DNA from: an uncultured Alistipes sp.
GTDB taxonomy: Bacteria > Bacteroidota > Bacteroidia > Bacteroidales > Rikenellaceae
Direction of reading: 5' to 3'
NCBI GenBank assembly: GCA_949840605.1
Contig: CATKXN010000162.1
Location: forward strand, 1-5,675
DNA length: 5,675 nt
This document shows, one piece after another, positions 1 through 5,086 of the stretch. The stretch's first letter is position 1; every line of letters starts with the position of its first letter. The position numbers were made by a program, and so were the translations under genes. The notes under the pieces are model-generated. The model saw nothing but the letters and a program-made list of their open reading frames with translations. It was not told where the DNA came from and did no database searches.

Positions 1-103
1 CGATGCCGACAATGACGCCGGCCATCAGGTCGCGCAGGAAATCCGCGCGGGAATAGCTCTTCAGTGTGTCGAAGAGCTTGGGTCTAAATGACATGACTTT
101 CAT
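1..103 (-). CDS. SulP-family inorganic anion transporter, N-terminal fragment (cut by window edge)
   Basis: This is the first 34 codons of a gene that runs off the left edge. Read on the minus strand from ATG at 103-101, it begins MKVMSFRPKLFDTLKSY and continues through SRADFLRDLMAGVIVGI. A short cytoplasmic lead with FRPKLFDTLK, then DFLRDLMAGVIVGI entering the first membrane helix, is the usual N-terminus of SulP (SLC26-like) transporters. These inner-membrane proteins move sulfate, bicarbonate or other anions and normally have about 500-570 residues. A second in-frame ATG at 94-92 would give MSFRPK and fits the family equally well, so the start is not settled. There is no Shine-Dalgarno sequence at either start. 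The gene diverges from the thiamine operon. The substrate and any STAS domain cannot be judged from this fragment. Confidence 0.75.
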   Translation of the reverse strand, partial: MKVMSFRPKLFDTLKSYSRADFLRDLMAGVIVGI

Positions 104-131
104 CTGGAACGGGTAATTTTCAATGAAGCCG

Positions 132-139
132 CAAAATTA
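132..139 (-). promoter_or_regulatory. Candidate -7 element for the SulP gene
   Basis: On the minus strand 139-132 reads TAATTTTG, an exact match to the Bacteroidetes -7 consensus TAnnTTTG, about 29 nt before the first SulP ATG. I see no clear -33 TTG at 19-21 nt further upstream. The surrounding DNA is AT-rich, so chance matches are possible. Confidence 0.4.
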
Positions 140-172
140 ATCAAAAAATTTCAAAATCCGCCCCAAAAACAC

Positions 173-180
173 TATCTTTG
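173..180 (+). promoter_or_regulatory. -7 promoter element of the thiamine-uptake operon
   Basis: TATCTTTG matches the Bacteroidetes -7 consensus TAnnTTTG exactly. It lies about 15 nt before the TPP aptamer core, so transcription would start near 185-188, just ahead of the aptamer, as expected for a riboswitch-controlled leader. No good -33 TTG is seen at the normal distance; the upstream DNA is A-rich. Confidence 0.6.
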
Positions 181-189
181 TCCCCGATA

Positions 190-270
190 TTTCAAAGGGG
201 TGCCTTACTGTCAGGCTGAGATTATACCCATTGAACCGGAGACGGGTAATGCCGAGACCGGGACGAAGCG
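190..270 (+). promoter_or_regulatory. TPP (THI-box) riboswitch aptamer
   Basis: The conserved blocks of the THI element appear in order: GGGGTGCC (197-204), CTGAGAT (216-222), ACCC (226-229), TTGAACC (231-237), GGGTAATGCC (244-253) and GGGA (260-263). GGGT/ACCC forms the P2 helix, GCCT (202-205) with AGGC (213-216) forms a short P3, and CGG/CCG around GTAATG forms P5. TPP riboswitches bind thiamine pyrophosphate and lower expression of thiamine synthesis or uptake genes when TPP is plentiful. Here the aptamer precedes an outer-membrane receptor and a PnuC-type permease, so the regulated process is most likely thiamine uptake. The outer P1 helix is weak by eye, so the ends are approximate. Confidence 0.93.
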
Positions 271-322
271 TAATCAACAACTCATACCCCTTTTCAGTCT
301 ATTAACTTAAAAAAGTTTAACG
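271..322 (+). promoter_or_regulatory. Riboswitch expression platform / leader before the receptor start
   Basis: This is the 52 nt between the aptamer and the receptor ATG. ACCCCTTT at 286-293 is the exact complement of AAAGGGGT at 194-201, the 5' strand of the aptamer's P2 region, so the two could pair as an 8-bp alternative helix that excludes TPP binding. No hairpin followed by a T-run is evident, so control at translation is more likely than termination. The last 20 nt are A/T-rich (TTAACTTAAAAAAGTTTAA) with no Shine-Dalgarno sequence, typical of Bacteroidetes starts. The pairing is seen in the sequence; its role is inferred. Confidence 0.5.
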
Positions 323-2641
323 ATGAAAAGGATTTTTCTGTTTCTTGCGGCCGCCGCGCTCTGCCCGGCCGCACAACTGCATGCCGAAGCCGACGCGGCT
401 CCGCAGCCCAAAAAACCGGCCTCTTACGCCGGCGACTCGGTGCGGATGTACCGTTTGCAGGAGGTCGAGGTGACCGCCGCGCGCGCCACGCGGAACACGC
501 CCGTAGCCTATTCGGACATCCGGCGCGAGGCCATCGCCCGCAACAGCTACGGGTTCGACATTCCCTCGCTGATCGCCTTCACCCCTTCGGTCGTGGCGAC
601 GAACGAGACCGGCATCGGCATCGGCGGAACGGCCATCCGCCTGCGCGGAACCGACGCCACGCGCATCAACGTCACGATCAACGGCGTGGCGATGAACAAT
701 CCCGACTCGCACTCGATGTACTGGTACGACACGCCCGACCTCATTTCGTCGGTGGGCACCGTGCAGGTGCAGCGCGGCACGGGCATCTCGACCAACGGCA
801 CGGGAGCCTTCGGAGGCGCCATCACGATGTCGACCGACGCCCTGCAGACCGAATTCGGGGGCGACGCGTCGTTGTCCTACGGTTCGTACAACACCAACAA
901 GCAGGCCGTGCACCTCTCGTCGGGCCTGATGGGCGGCCACTGGACCCTCGACGCACGGCTGACGCACATCGCCTCGGACGGCTACATCGACCGCGGGGCC
1001 ACGGACCTCAAATCCTACATGTTCCAGGCGGGATATTACAACGGCAACACGATGCTCAAACTGCTCTCGTTCGGCGGCAAGGCCCAGACCGGCCTCACCT
1101 ACACCGGCGTGACGAAAGAGGAGATGCGGCTCAACGGCCGGCGGTTCCAGACCGAGGGCATGTACTACACCTCGAACGGTCCCCACTCCTATTATTATAT
1201 GAAGGACGACAAAGTGGAACGCGCCACGGTCGGCTATTACGACGACCAGACGGACAACTACCTGCAGATCAACAACCAACTGGTGCTGTCCCATCGTTTC
1301 AACGAAAAGTGGACGCTCAGCGCCACGGGATTCTACACCTACGGCTACGGCTTCTACAAGCAGTACAAGGCCGACAGCAAGCTGACGAAGTACCTCAACA
1401 TCCCGGCCGATGTCGCCGACGGAAAAAAGGCCGACCTGATCCGCGAAAAGATCATGCGCAACCACCTGGGCGGTCTGAACGCCTCGGCGGCCTACTCGGT
1501 GCGGAATCTCGACCTCGCGTTCGGAGGTTCGTACAGCTACTACTCCTGCCCCCACTGGGGTACGCTCGACTGGGTGGACGGCGTGGAAAGCAGTCGGATC
1601 GGAGGATGCTGGTACGACAACGACGTCGACAAGCACGATGCCAACGTCTTCGCCCGCGCATCGTGGACCGTCGCCAAGGGTCTGCGGCTCTTCGGCGACC
1701 TGCAATACCGCTACGTCAGCTACCAGGCCTGGGGCGTCAACGACAATTACGTCTCGAAAGAGGTCGGCATGCAGCCCATCGACGTCGACAAACAGTACCA
1801 CTTCTTCAATCCCCGCGCGGGCGTGAGCTACACGCTCGCCGAGCGCAGCAACTTCTACCTCTCGTTCGCCGTGGCCCAGAAGGAGCCCACGCGCGATGAC
1901 TTCACCAACCGCTATATGTTCGCCGAGGCGAGCACCTACCCCTCGTCCGAAAAGCTCTACGACTGGGAGCTGGGCTACCAGTACACGGCGCCGCGTCTCT
2001 CGCTGGGCGTGAACTTCTACTACATGAAGTACAAGGACCAGCTGGTGCCCACGGGACGCATCAACGACGGCTACGACGCACTGAACGACAACGTGGCGGA
2101 CAGCTACCGCCGGGGCGCGGAGCTGTCGGCCTCGTGGCGTGCGACGGGATGGTTCACCGTAGGGGCCAACGCCACCTTCTCGCAGAACCGCATCGAAAAC
2201 TACACGCACCGGGTTGTGGATTACGGTCTCACGGGCAACGTGGCGGGCGAATACGGCTACCACACCGTCGAGATGGGAACCACGCGGCTCTCCTACTCGC
2301 CCAAAACCATCGCTGCATTGTTTCTGGATTTCCACCACAAGGGCTTCGAAGCCGTATTCCACACGCAGTATGTGTCCAAGCAGTATTTCACCAACTACGA
2401 GAATCCGAATATGATGCTCGACGCCTATTGCGTGACCAACCTCAACCTCGCCTACACGTTCCGCACCCGCTCGGCACGCAGCGTGCGGCTGGGACTGATG
2501 GTCAACAACCTCTTCAACACCGAATACGAGAGCAACGGCTACGGATGGTCGGAAGCCTACGAAGGCACGCAGACCGACCACGCTTTCTACTTCCCGCAGG
2601 CTCCGCTGAACGTGCTGGCGAACGTGACGGTACGCTTTTAG
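323..2641 (+). CDS. TonB-dependent outer-membrane receptor, probably for thiamine
   Basis: This 772-residue protein is predicted to be a TonB-dependent receptor that takes thiamine, its phosphates or precursors across the outer membrane. Residues 1-21 form a signal peptide (MKRIFLFLAAAALCPAAQLHA, probable cleavage after HA or HAEA). RLQEVEVTA (44-52) is a plausible TonB-box region. The plug domain spans about 55-170, with IRLRGTDATRINVTINGVAMN, a VQVQRGTG turn (147-154) and GTGAFGGAITMST (159-171), as in other plugs. The rest is an aromatic-rich beta-barrel with alternating strands, ending NVTVRF with the C-terminal Phe typical of outer-membrane barrels. The length is normal and there is no N-terminal carboxypeptidase-like extension, unlike SusC proteins. 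Substrate assignment rests on the TPP riboswitch 50 nt upstream and the downstream pnuT, a known Bacteroidetes pairing. The start is the only ATG that gives a signal peptide. Confidence 0.9.
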   Translation: MKRIFLFLAAAALCPAAQLHAEADAAPQPKKPASYAGDSVRMYRLQEVEVTAARATRNTPVAYSDIRREAIARNSYGFDIPSLIAFTPSVVATNETGIGIGGTAIRLRGTDATRINVTINGVAMNNPDSHSMYWYDTPDLISSVGTVQVQRGTGISTNGTGAFGGAITMSTDALQTEFGGDASLSYGSYNTNKQAVHLSSGLMGGHWTLDARLTHIASDGYIDRGATDLKSYMFQAGYYNGNTMLKLLSFGGKAQTGLTYTGVTKEEMRLNGRRFQTEGMYYTSNGPHSYYYMKDDKVERATVGYYDDQTDNYLQINNQLVLSHRFNEKWTLSATGFYTYGYGFYKQYKADSKLTKYLNIPADVADGKKADLIREKIMRNHLGGLNASAAYSVRNLDLAFGGSYSYYSCPHWGTLDWVDGVESSRIGGCWYDNDVDKHDANVFARASWTVAKGLRLFGDLQYRYVSYQAWGVNDNYVSKEVGMQPIDVDKQYHFFNPRAGVSYTLAERSNFYLSFAVAQKEPTRDDFTNRYMFAEASTYPSSEKLYDWELGYQYTAPRLSLGVNFYYMKYKDQLVPTGRINDGYDALNDNVADSYRRGAELSASWRATGWFTVGANATFSQNRIENYTHRVVDYGLTGNVAGEYGYHTVEMGTTRLSYSPKTIAALFLDFHHKGFEAVFHTQYVSKQYFTNYENPNMMLDAYCVTNLNLAYTFRTRSARSVRLGLMVNNLFNTEYESNGYGWSEAYEGTQTDHAFYFPQAPLNVLANVTVRF

Positions 2642-2708
2642 TCCGCCCAAGAGGCAGGATTTAGGAGCGACGGCAGGACTAATCGCTATCCGACCTGCCC
2701 GGCGCCCG
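2642..2708 (+). repeat. R repeat copy 1 (short, degenerate form) between receptor and pnuT
   Basis: The repeat starts directly after the receptor stop codon. CCGCCCAAGAGGCA then GGATTTAGGAGCGACGGCAG aligns with the longer copies at 3302 and 3502 but lacks their inner hairpin. CCGCC/GGCGG-like ends still allow a weak stem (CCG.C with G.CGG). A degenerate tail follows, with CGCTATCC near 2684-2691, resembling CGCTACCC after copy 2. This element fills most of the 74-nt gap between the receptor and pnuT. There is no clear T-run, so read-through into pnuT is likely. Confidence 0.6.
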
Positions 2709-2715
2709 GTAACGT

Positions 2716-3339
2716 ATGATAACAATGGACTGGAAACTCATCCTGCAGATCGCCGGGGTCGCACTCGGACTGCTCTACCTCTGGCTCGAATACCGCGCCG
2801 ATATCCGGCTGTGGATCGTGGGGCTCGTGATGCCCGTGGTGCACGGCGCGCTCTACTTCAAGGCGGGACTCTATGCCGACTGCTCGATGCAGGCATACTA
2901 CGTGCTGGCGGGGCTGTACGGCTGGGCCGTATGGCACCGCGCCCGGCGGCGCACGGCTCCGGAAGCTCCGAAAAAGGCCCCCGCGGCCATTGTCCACACG
3001 CCCCTCGGGCAGATTCCGGGGCTCGTGGCAGCCTTCGTCGCCGCACACGCGGCCATCTACCTGCTGCTCGTGCATTTCACCAACAGCACCGTGCCCTTCT
3101 GGGACGCCGGAACCACGGCCGCGAGCATCGTGGCGATGTGGATGCTCTCGCGGCGGCAGGTCGAGCAATGGCTCGTATGGCTGGCCGTGGACGTCGTGAC
3201 GGCAGGGCTCTATCTTTATAAGGAGATTCCGCTCACCGCAGGGCTCTACGCCCTCTACTCGGCACTGGCCGTCGCGGGTTACCTCCGCTGGAAACGGCAG
3301 GCCCGCCTAAGAGGCGCCCGCGCAAGACGCGGGTTTTAG
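2716..3339 (+). CDS. pnuT: PnuC-family inner-membrane permease, probable thiamine transporter PnuT
   Basis: This 207-residue membrane protein has about seven hydrophobic segments (roughly 9-25, 31-50, 56-73, 100-121, 127-145, 151-168 and 172-190). PnuC-family features include YADCSMQAYYVLAGLYGWAVW (53-73), FWDAG (128-132), a WLVWLAVDVV segment (152-161) and KEIPLTAGLYALYSALAVAG with a final YLRWKR (189-194). PnuC carries nicotinamide riboside; the PnuT branch carries thiamine, which would be trapped after phosphorylation. The thiamine call comes from the TPP riboswitch and the receptor 74 nt upstream. Start: ATG 2716 is used, but ATG 2725 (MDWKL) is equally plausible. The normal family ending is near residue 195. 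Residues 196-207 (ARLRGARARRGF) and the stop codon are encoded by a repeat element, so the native C-terminus was probably replaced. The hydrophilic loop at 75-98 is basic. Confidence 0.88.
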   Translation: MITMDWKLILQIAGVALGLLYLWLEYRADIRLWIVGLVMPVVHGALYFKAGLYADCSMQAYYVLAGLYGWAVWHRARRRTAPEAPKKAPAAIVHTPLGQIPGLVAAFVAAHAAIYLLLVHFTNSTVPFWDAGTTAASIVAMWMLSRRQVEQWLVWLAVDVVTAGLYLYKEIPLTAGLYALYSALAVAGYLRWKRQARLRGARARRGF

Positions 3340-3386
3340 GGGCGGCGGTCTGTCGGGACGCTACCCATACAAACTTGCGCTTCCAG
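3302..3386 (+). repeat. R repeat copy 2 (long form), overlapping the 3' end of pnuT
   Basis: The 45-nt core 3302-3346 matches 3502-3546 at all but one base (C3323 versus T3523), exactly 200 bp apart. The core has two nested dyads: an outer CCGCCTAA paired loosely with TTAGGGGCGG, and an inner hairpin CCCGCG/CGCGGG. A tail with GGTCTGT, CGCTACCCATAC and GCGCTTCC (to about 3386) resembles the tails of copies 4 and 6. The first 38 nt of the core are translated as the end of PnuT. Confidence 0.85.
3317..3337 (+). terminator. Terminator-like hairpin inside the last pnuT codons
   Basis: CCCGCG (3317-3322), loop CAAGA, CGCGGG (3328-3333) and TTTT (3334-3337) look like an intrinsic terminator. The T-run is part of the pnuT TTT-TAG ending, so the hairpin is translated before termination. 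The 6-bp all-GC stem is short but stable. Ribosomes reaching the stop would cover the stem, which may weaken termination while pnuT is translated. Confidence 0.5.
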
Positions 3387-3390
3387 CGTT

Positions 3391-3495
3391 CGTCATTGCG
3401 AGGCATCGCAGATGCTGTGGCAATCTGAATAGGAATCGAGTCCTTACGGCGCATTCATCGGATTCCCACGCTCACTTCGCTCGCTCGGAATGACG
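3391..3495 (+). repeat. MITE-like palindromic repeat M, copy 1
   Basis: This 105-bp element has imperfect terminal inverted repeats, CGTCATTGCGAG at the left and CTCGGAATGACG at the right (11 of 12 positions match). A second inner pair, GTGGCAATC and GATTCCCAC, makes it a nested palindrome, and GCATC-GCA-GATGC gives a small hairpin in the left arm. An inverted second copy lies at 4941-5049. It encodes no protein. From memory, repeats with CGTCATTGCGAG and GGAATGACG ends occur in intergenic DNA of many bacteria; mobility is assumed, not shown. No target-site duplication is evident. Confidence 0.75.
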
Positions 3496-3501
3496 TTTTG
3501 A

Positions 3502-3586
3502 CCCGCCTAAGAGGCGCCCGCGTAAGACGCGGGTTTTAGGGGCGGCAGCAGGCCATACGGTTTCCGAACCCGACATACGCTTCGCC
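3502..3586 (+). repeat. R repeat copy 3 (long form)
   Basis: The core 3502-3546 is a near-perfect direct repeat of 3302-3346, with inner hairpin CCCGCG-TAAGA-CGCGGG (3517-3533) and TTTT (3534-3537). It begins 6 nt after the end of element M. The tail (GGCCATACGGTTTCCG and onward) is a looser match to the other tails. The hairpin with its T-run could act as a second terminator after pnuT. Confidence 0.8.
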
Positions 3587-3591
3587 CATTC

Positions 3592-3626
3592 GAAATCTCG
3601 CCCGGTTTGTAGCCGGGCGAGATTTC
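3592..3626. terminator. Strong bidirectional terminator between pnuT block and yjbR-family gene
   Basis: This is a perfect 14-bp stem: GAAATCTCGCCCGG (3592-3605), loop TTTGTAG, then CCGGGCGAGATTTC (3613-3626). The hairpin starts 1 nt past the minus-strand stop codon at 3628-3630, so it most likely ends the yjbR-family transcript. The A/T steps at the base of the stem give short T-runs in both directions, so it can also stop read-through from the thiamine operon. Confidence 0.85.
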
Positions 3627-3627
3627 C

Positions 3628-4011
3628 TTATTCAGGCAGACCGTGCTCCTCGACATAGCGCAGAATCTCCTCGCGGCGGGCCCGGGGCGTGACGCTACAG
3701 CGCAGGACCAGCAGGTAGGAATTGCGGATCTGTTCGCGGATGAAGGCGTCGGGCAGGTCGCCCGTAGTGCCGATGCCGTTCCAATGCACCTTGTTGAAAT
3801 GGAACGCCGGGTTCACCTCCTCGTACCGCTCGCGCAAGGCGATCGCCTCGTCGGGATCGCACTTCACGGCGATCCATTCGAACGCCTCCATATCGGCGCA
3901 GGCATACATCTTGCCGCCGATCTTATAGACCAGCGTCGTCTCGTCGAAAGGGGTCGTCTCCTCCGTCAGGGGCAGCGACAGACAATAGTCGCGAAAACTC
4001 AGAACATCCAT
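3628..4011 (-). CDS. MmcQ/YjbR-family small protein
   Basis: This 127-residue protein belongs to the MmcQ/YjbR (CyaY-like fold) family. Signature parts are PFDETTLVYKIGGKMYACAD (21-40), the AVKCDPDEAIALRERY segment (48-63), NPAFHFNKVHWNGI (67-80), GDLPDAFI (84-91) and the NSYLLVL helix (97-103). Family members are about 110-130 residues, soluble and cytoplasmic; they are often labelled DNA-binding from structure, but their biological role is largely unknown. The length is normal and the protein is intact. The start is the ATG at 4011-4009, with no better upstream choice and no Shine-Dalgarno sequence. It is a single gene, divergent from the lipoprotein and closed by a strong terminator directly after its TAA stop. 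Confidence 0.88.
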   Translation of the reverse strand: MDVLSFRDYCLSLPLTEETTPFDETTLVYKIGGKMYACADMEAFEWIAVKCDPDEAIALRERYEEVNPAFHFNKVHWNGIGTTGDLPDAFIREQIRNSYLLVLRCSVTPRARREEILRYVEEHGLPE

Positions 4012-4096
4012 AACCAGCTATTTTGTGCGAATATAGCGATTTTTTGGCACACGGATTGCGGTCACTCAGAAGTAAAACCAAAATCAAGGTAAAAAA
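4012..4096. promoter_or_regulatory. Divergent promoter region for yjbR-family and lipoprotein genes
   Basis: This 85-nt AT-rich gap must hold both start signals. On the minus strand 4035-4028 reads TATATTCG, one base from TAnnTTTG and 17 nt before the yjbR-family ATG. On the plus strand CTATTTTG (4018-4025) is a weaker, one-base-short match that would give the lipoprotein a 5' leader of about 65 nt. Neither has a clear -33 TTG. AAGG (4087-4090) sits before the lipoprotein ATG but is a poor ribosome binding site. Confidence 0.35.
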
Positions 4097-4705
4097 ATGA
4101 AAAAAATTCTCCTCTGTATCCCCCTGCTGGCCGTCTTCGCCGCAGGCCTGATCGGCTGCTCGCAGCAACGCCAATGGAACCAAGAACAGCGCAAAGCCAT
4201 GCGCGAAGGGTTGCGCAGCTACCGCCAGATGGTTTACCTCGACGACCTGACCGACGCCGAATTCGTTCTCTTCACCGACGACGTGGCGGGCCAGCTCGAA
4301 AACAGCTATCCCGTCTATGTGGAATTCGTCAAGATGCAGGGTGTTGACGACACGGTCGACATGGTGGTCGTATCGACCATCGTCGAAGAGCTCAACGCCG
4401 ACGCCCACAATATGCGCCACATCTATCCTTACCGCGACCTCGTGGCACAAGGCGTGCTGCCGGCCGGCCTGGACCGCTCGCAGCAAAAGTCTTTCTACGA
4501 ATGTTTCGCCGGGAAAGTCAACGACGCCTACGAAACGACGGACCAGTTCTTCAACGCCATTCTGGCCGATACGACCGACCAGTCGCAGATCCGCCGGATG
4601 GAGAGCCAGTGCGCCAACGACCTGTTCAGCTGGGTGGTCACCGAGGTGGACATCACCGAAACGGTCCCTGCAGCTCCGGCAGCAGCTCCGGCCCAAAAGA
4701 AATAG
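4097..4705 (+). CDS. Hypothetical lipoprotein
   Basis: This 202-residue protein has a type II signal peptide: MKK, a hydrophobic core LLCIPLLAVFAAG and lipobox LIGC, so the mature protein would begin with lipidated Cys21 followed by SQQRQ. The rest is soluble, acidic and probably mostly helical (about 25-180), with two further cysteines at 136 and 172 that could pair. It ends in an Ala/Pro-rich tail, PAAPAAAPAQKK (191-202), probably a flexible extension. I do not recognise a family; no catalytic motif is visible. It is expected to sit in the inner or outer membrane facing the periplasm. The ATG at 4097 is the only start giving a signal peptide. It is transcribed alone, with an R-type hairpin directly after the TAG stop. 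Confidence 0.82.
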   Translation: MKKILLCIPLLAVFAAGLIGCSQQRQWNQEQRKAMREGLRSYRQMVYLDDLTDAEFVLFTDDVAGQLENSYPVYVEFVKMQGVDDTVDMVVVSTIVEELNADAHNMRHIYPYRDLVAQGVLPAGLDRSQQKSFYECFAGKVNDAYETTDQFFNAILADTTDQSQIRRMESQCANDLFSWVVTEVDITETVPAAPAAAPAQKK

Positions 4706-4725
4706 CCCGGCTAAAAGCCGGGTTT
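4706..4725 (+). terminator. Terminator hairpin after the lipoprotein gene
   Basis: CCCGGC (4706-4711), loop TAAAA, GCCGGG (4717-4722) and TTT form a short intrinsic-terminator-like hairpin that begins at the first base after the stop codon. It is also the hairpin part of R repeat copy 4. Confidence 0.6.
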
Positions 4726-4772
4726 AAGGGGCGACGGTCTGTTCCGGTGCTCGCCATCCGGTTCTGCGCTCC
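4706..4772 (+). repeat. R repeat copy 4
   Basis: The hairpin is followed by GGGTTTAAGGGGCGACGGTC (4720-4739), which parallels GGGTTTTAGGGGCGGCGGTC after pnuT. The tail has CGCCATCCGGTTCTGCGCT (4752-4770), again like CGCTACCC and GCGCTTCC in copy 2. The stem sequence differs from copy 2 (CCCGGC in place of CCCGCG) on both sides, so base-pairing is kept while the sequence changes. Confidence 0.65.
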
Positions 4773-4786
4773 CGCCCGCGTAATGC

Positions 4787-4831
4787 CATAACACCATAAC
4801 ATGATGCACCCTCCCATGTTATGGTGTTATG
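4787..4831. repeat. Perfect 17-bp inverted repeat with 11-nt loop
   Basis: The left arm CATAACACCATAACATG (4787-4803) and right arm CATGTTATGGTGTTATG (4815-4831) are exact complements, separated by 11 nt. A further TGTTATG follows at 4833-4839, so the TGTTATG unit repeats nearby. The arms are AT-rich inside GC-rich DNA. There is no T-run, so a normal intrinsic terminator is unlikely. It could be a structured RNA end, a protein-binding site or a mobile-element remnant; the sequence does not decide. Confidence 0.8.
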
Positions 4832-4890
4832 ATGTTATGTCCAGACTACAGTCGAAGCGGAAATGAGCTTCCGATCTGATGCAACAGTAG

Positions 4891-4934
4891 CCCATAAACC
4901 TGCGTCTTACGCGGGCGGCTCTTAGCGGGGCGGG
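4891..4934 (-). repeat. R repeat copy 5 (inverted, diverged long form)
   Basis: Read on the minus strand, CCCGCC is followed by a 4-nt insertion, TAAGAGCCGCCCGCGTAAGA and CGCAGGTTTATGGG. This aligns with copy 3 with a few substitutions. The inner stem keeps pairing through one wobble (CCCGCG with CGCAGG is weakened at one position). It lies 6 nt from element M copy 2, the same gap as between M copy 1 and R copy 3. Confidence 0.7.
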
Positions 4935-4940
4935 CTGCAA

Positions 4941-5049
4941 CGTCATTCCGAGAAGTGCCGGAGGTCCGACGTGGGAATCCATCGGAATTGTTGTGAGGTC
5001 ACGACTTCCAATCAGATTGCCACGGCATCTGCGATGCCTCGCAATGACG
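4941..5049 (-). repeat. MITE-like palindromic repeat M, copy 2 (inverted)
   Basis: This 109-bp element is inverted relative to copy 1. Its minus-strand first 38 nt match copy 1 at 37 positions, and its other end shares GGATTCCCACG and CTCGGAATGACG. The middle has diverged in sequence and length. The plus-strand ends are CGTCATTCCGAG (4941-4952) and CTCGCAATGACG (5038-5049). No target-site duplication is evident. Confidence 0.75.
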
Positions 5050-5086
5050 GGAAAGGCGCGGGACCGGATAGAGAGTGTCCCAAAGC

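Noticed and set aside
1309..1899. Overlapping plus-strand frames inside the receptor gene (also 1638-1826, 2134-2664, 2214-2414)
   Set aside because: They are frame-shifted shadows rich in arginine, with no recognisable protein features.
317..2725. An 802-codon open frame on the minus strand, antisense to the whole receptor gene
   Set aside because: It is a by-product of GC-rich codon use in the receptor gene. The translation is rich in V, R, G, H and E with no domain, signal or membrane pattern, while the plus-strand frame is a clear TonB-dependent receptor.
2686..3199. Frames overlapping pnuT on both strands (2686-3168 minus, 2811-3221 plus, 2873-3199 plus)
   Set aside because: The membrane-protein frame at 2716-3339 explains this region; the others have no family features.
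3233..3454. Short minus-strand frame across the pnuT end and element M
   Set aside because: It crosses repeats and the terminator hairpin and has no protein features.
3302..3546. CRISPR array
   Set aside because: There are only two regular copies 200 bp apart and the material between them is another repeat family, not unique spacers.
3643..4092. 149-codon plus-strand frame opposite the yjbR-family gene
   Set aside because: The minus-strand frame has clear MmcQ/YjbR motifs and a terminator after its stop; the plus-strand frame would run through that gene's promoter.
3923..4696. 257-codon minus-strand frame opposite the lipoprotein gene
   Set aside because: The plus-strand frame has a proper signal peptide and lipobox; the minus-strand product has no features and overlaps the yjbR-family start.
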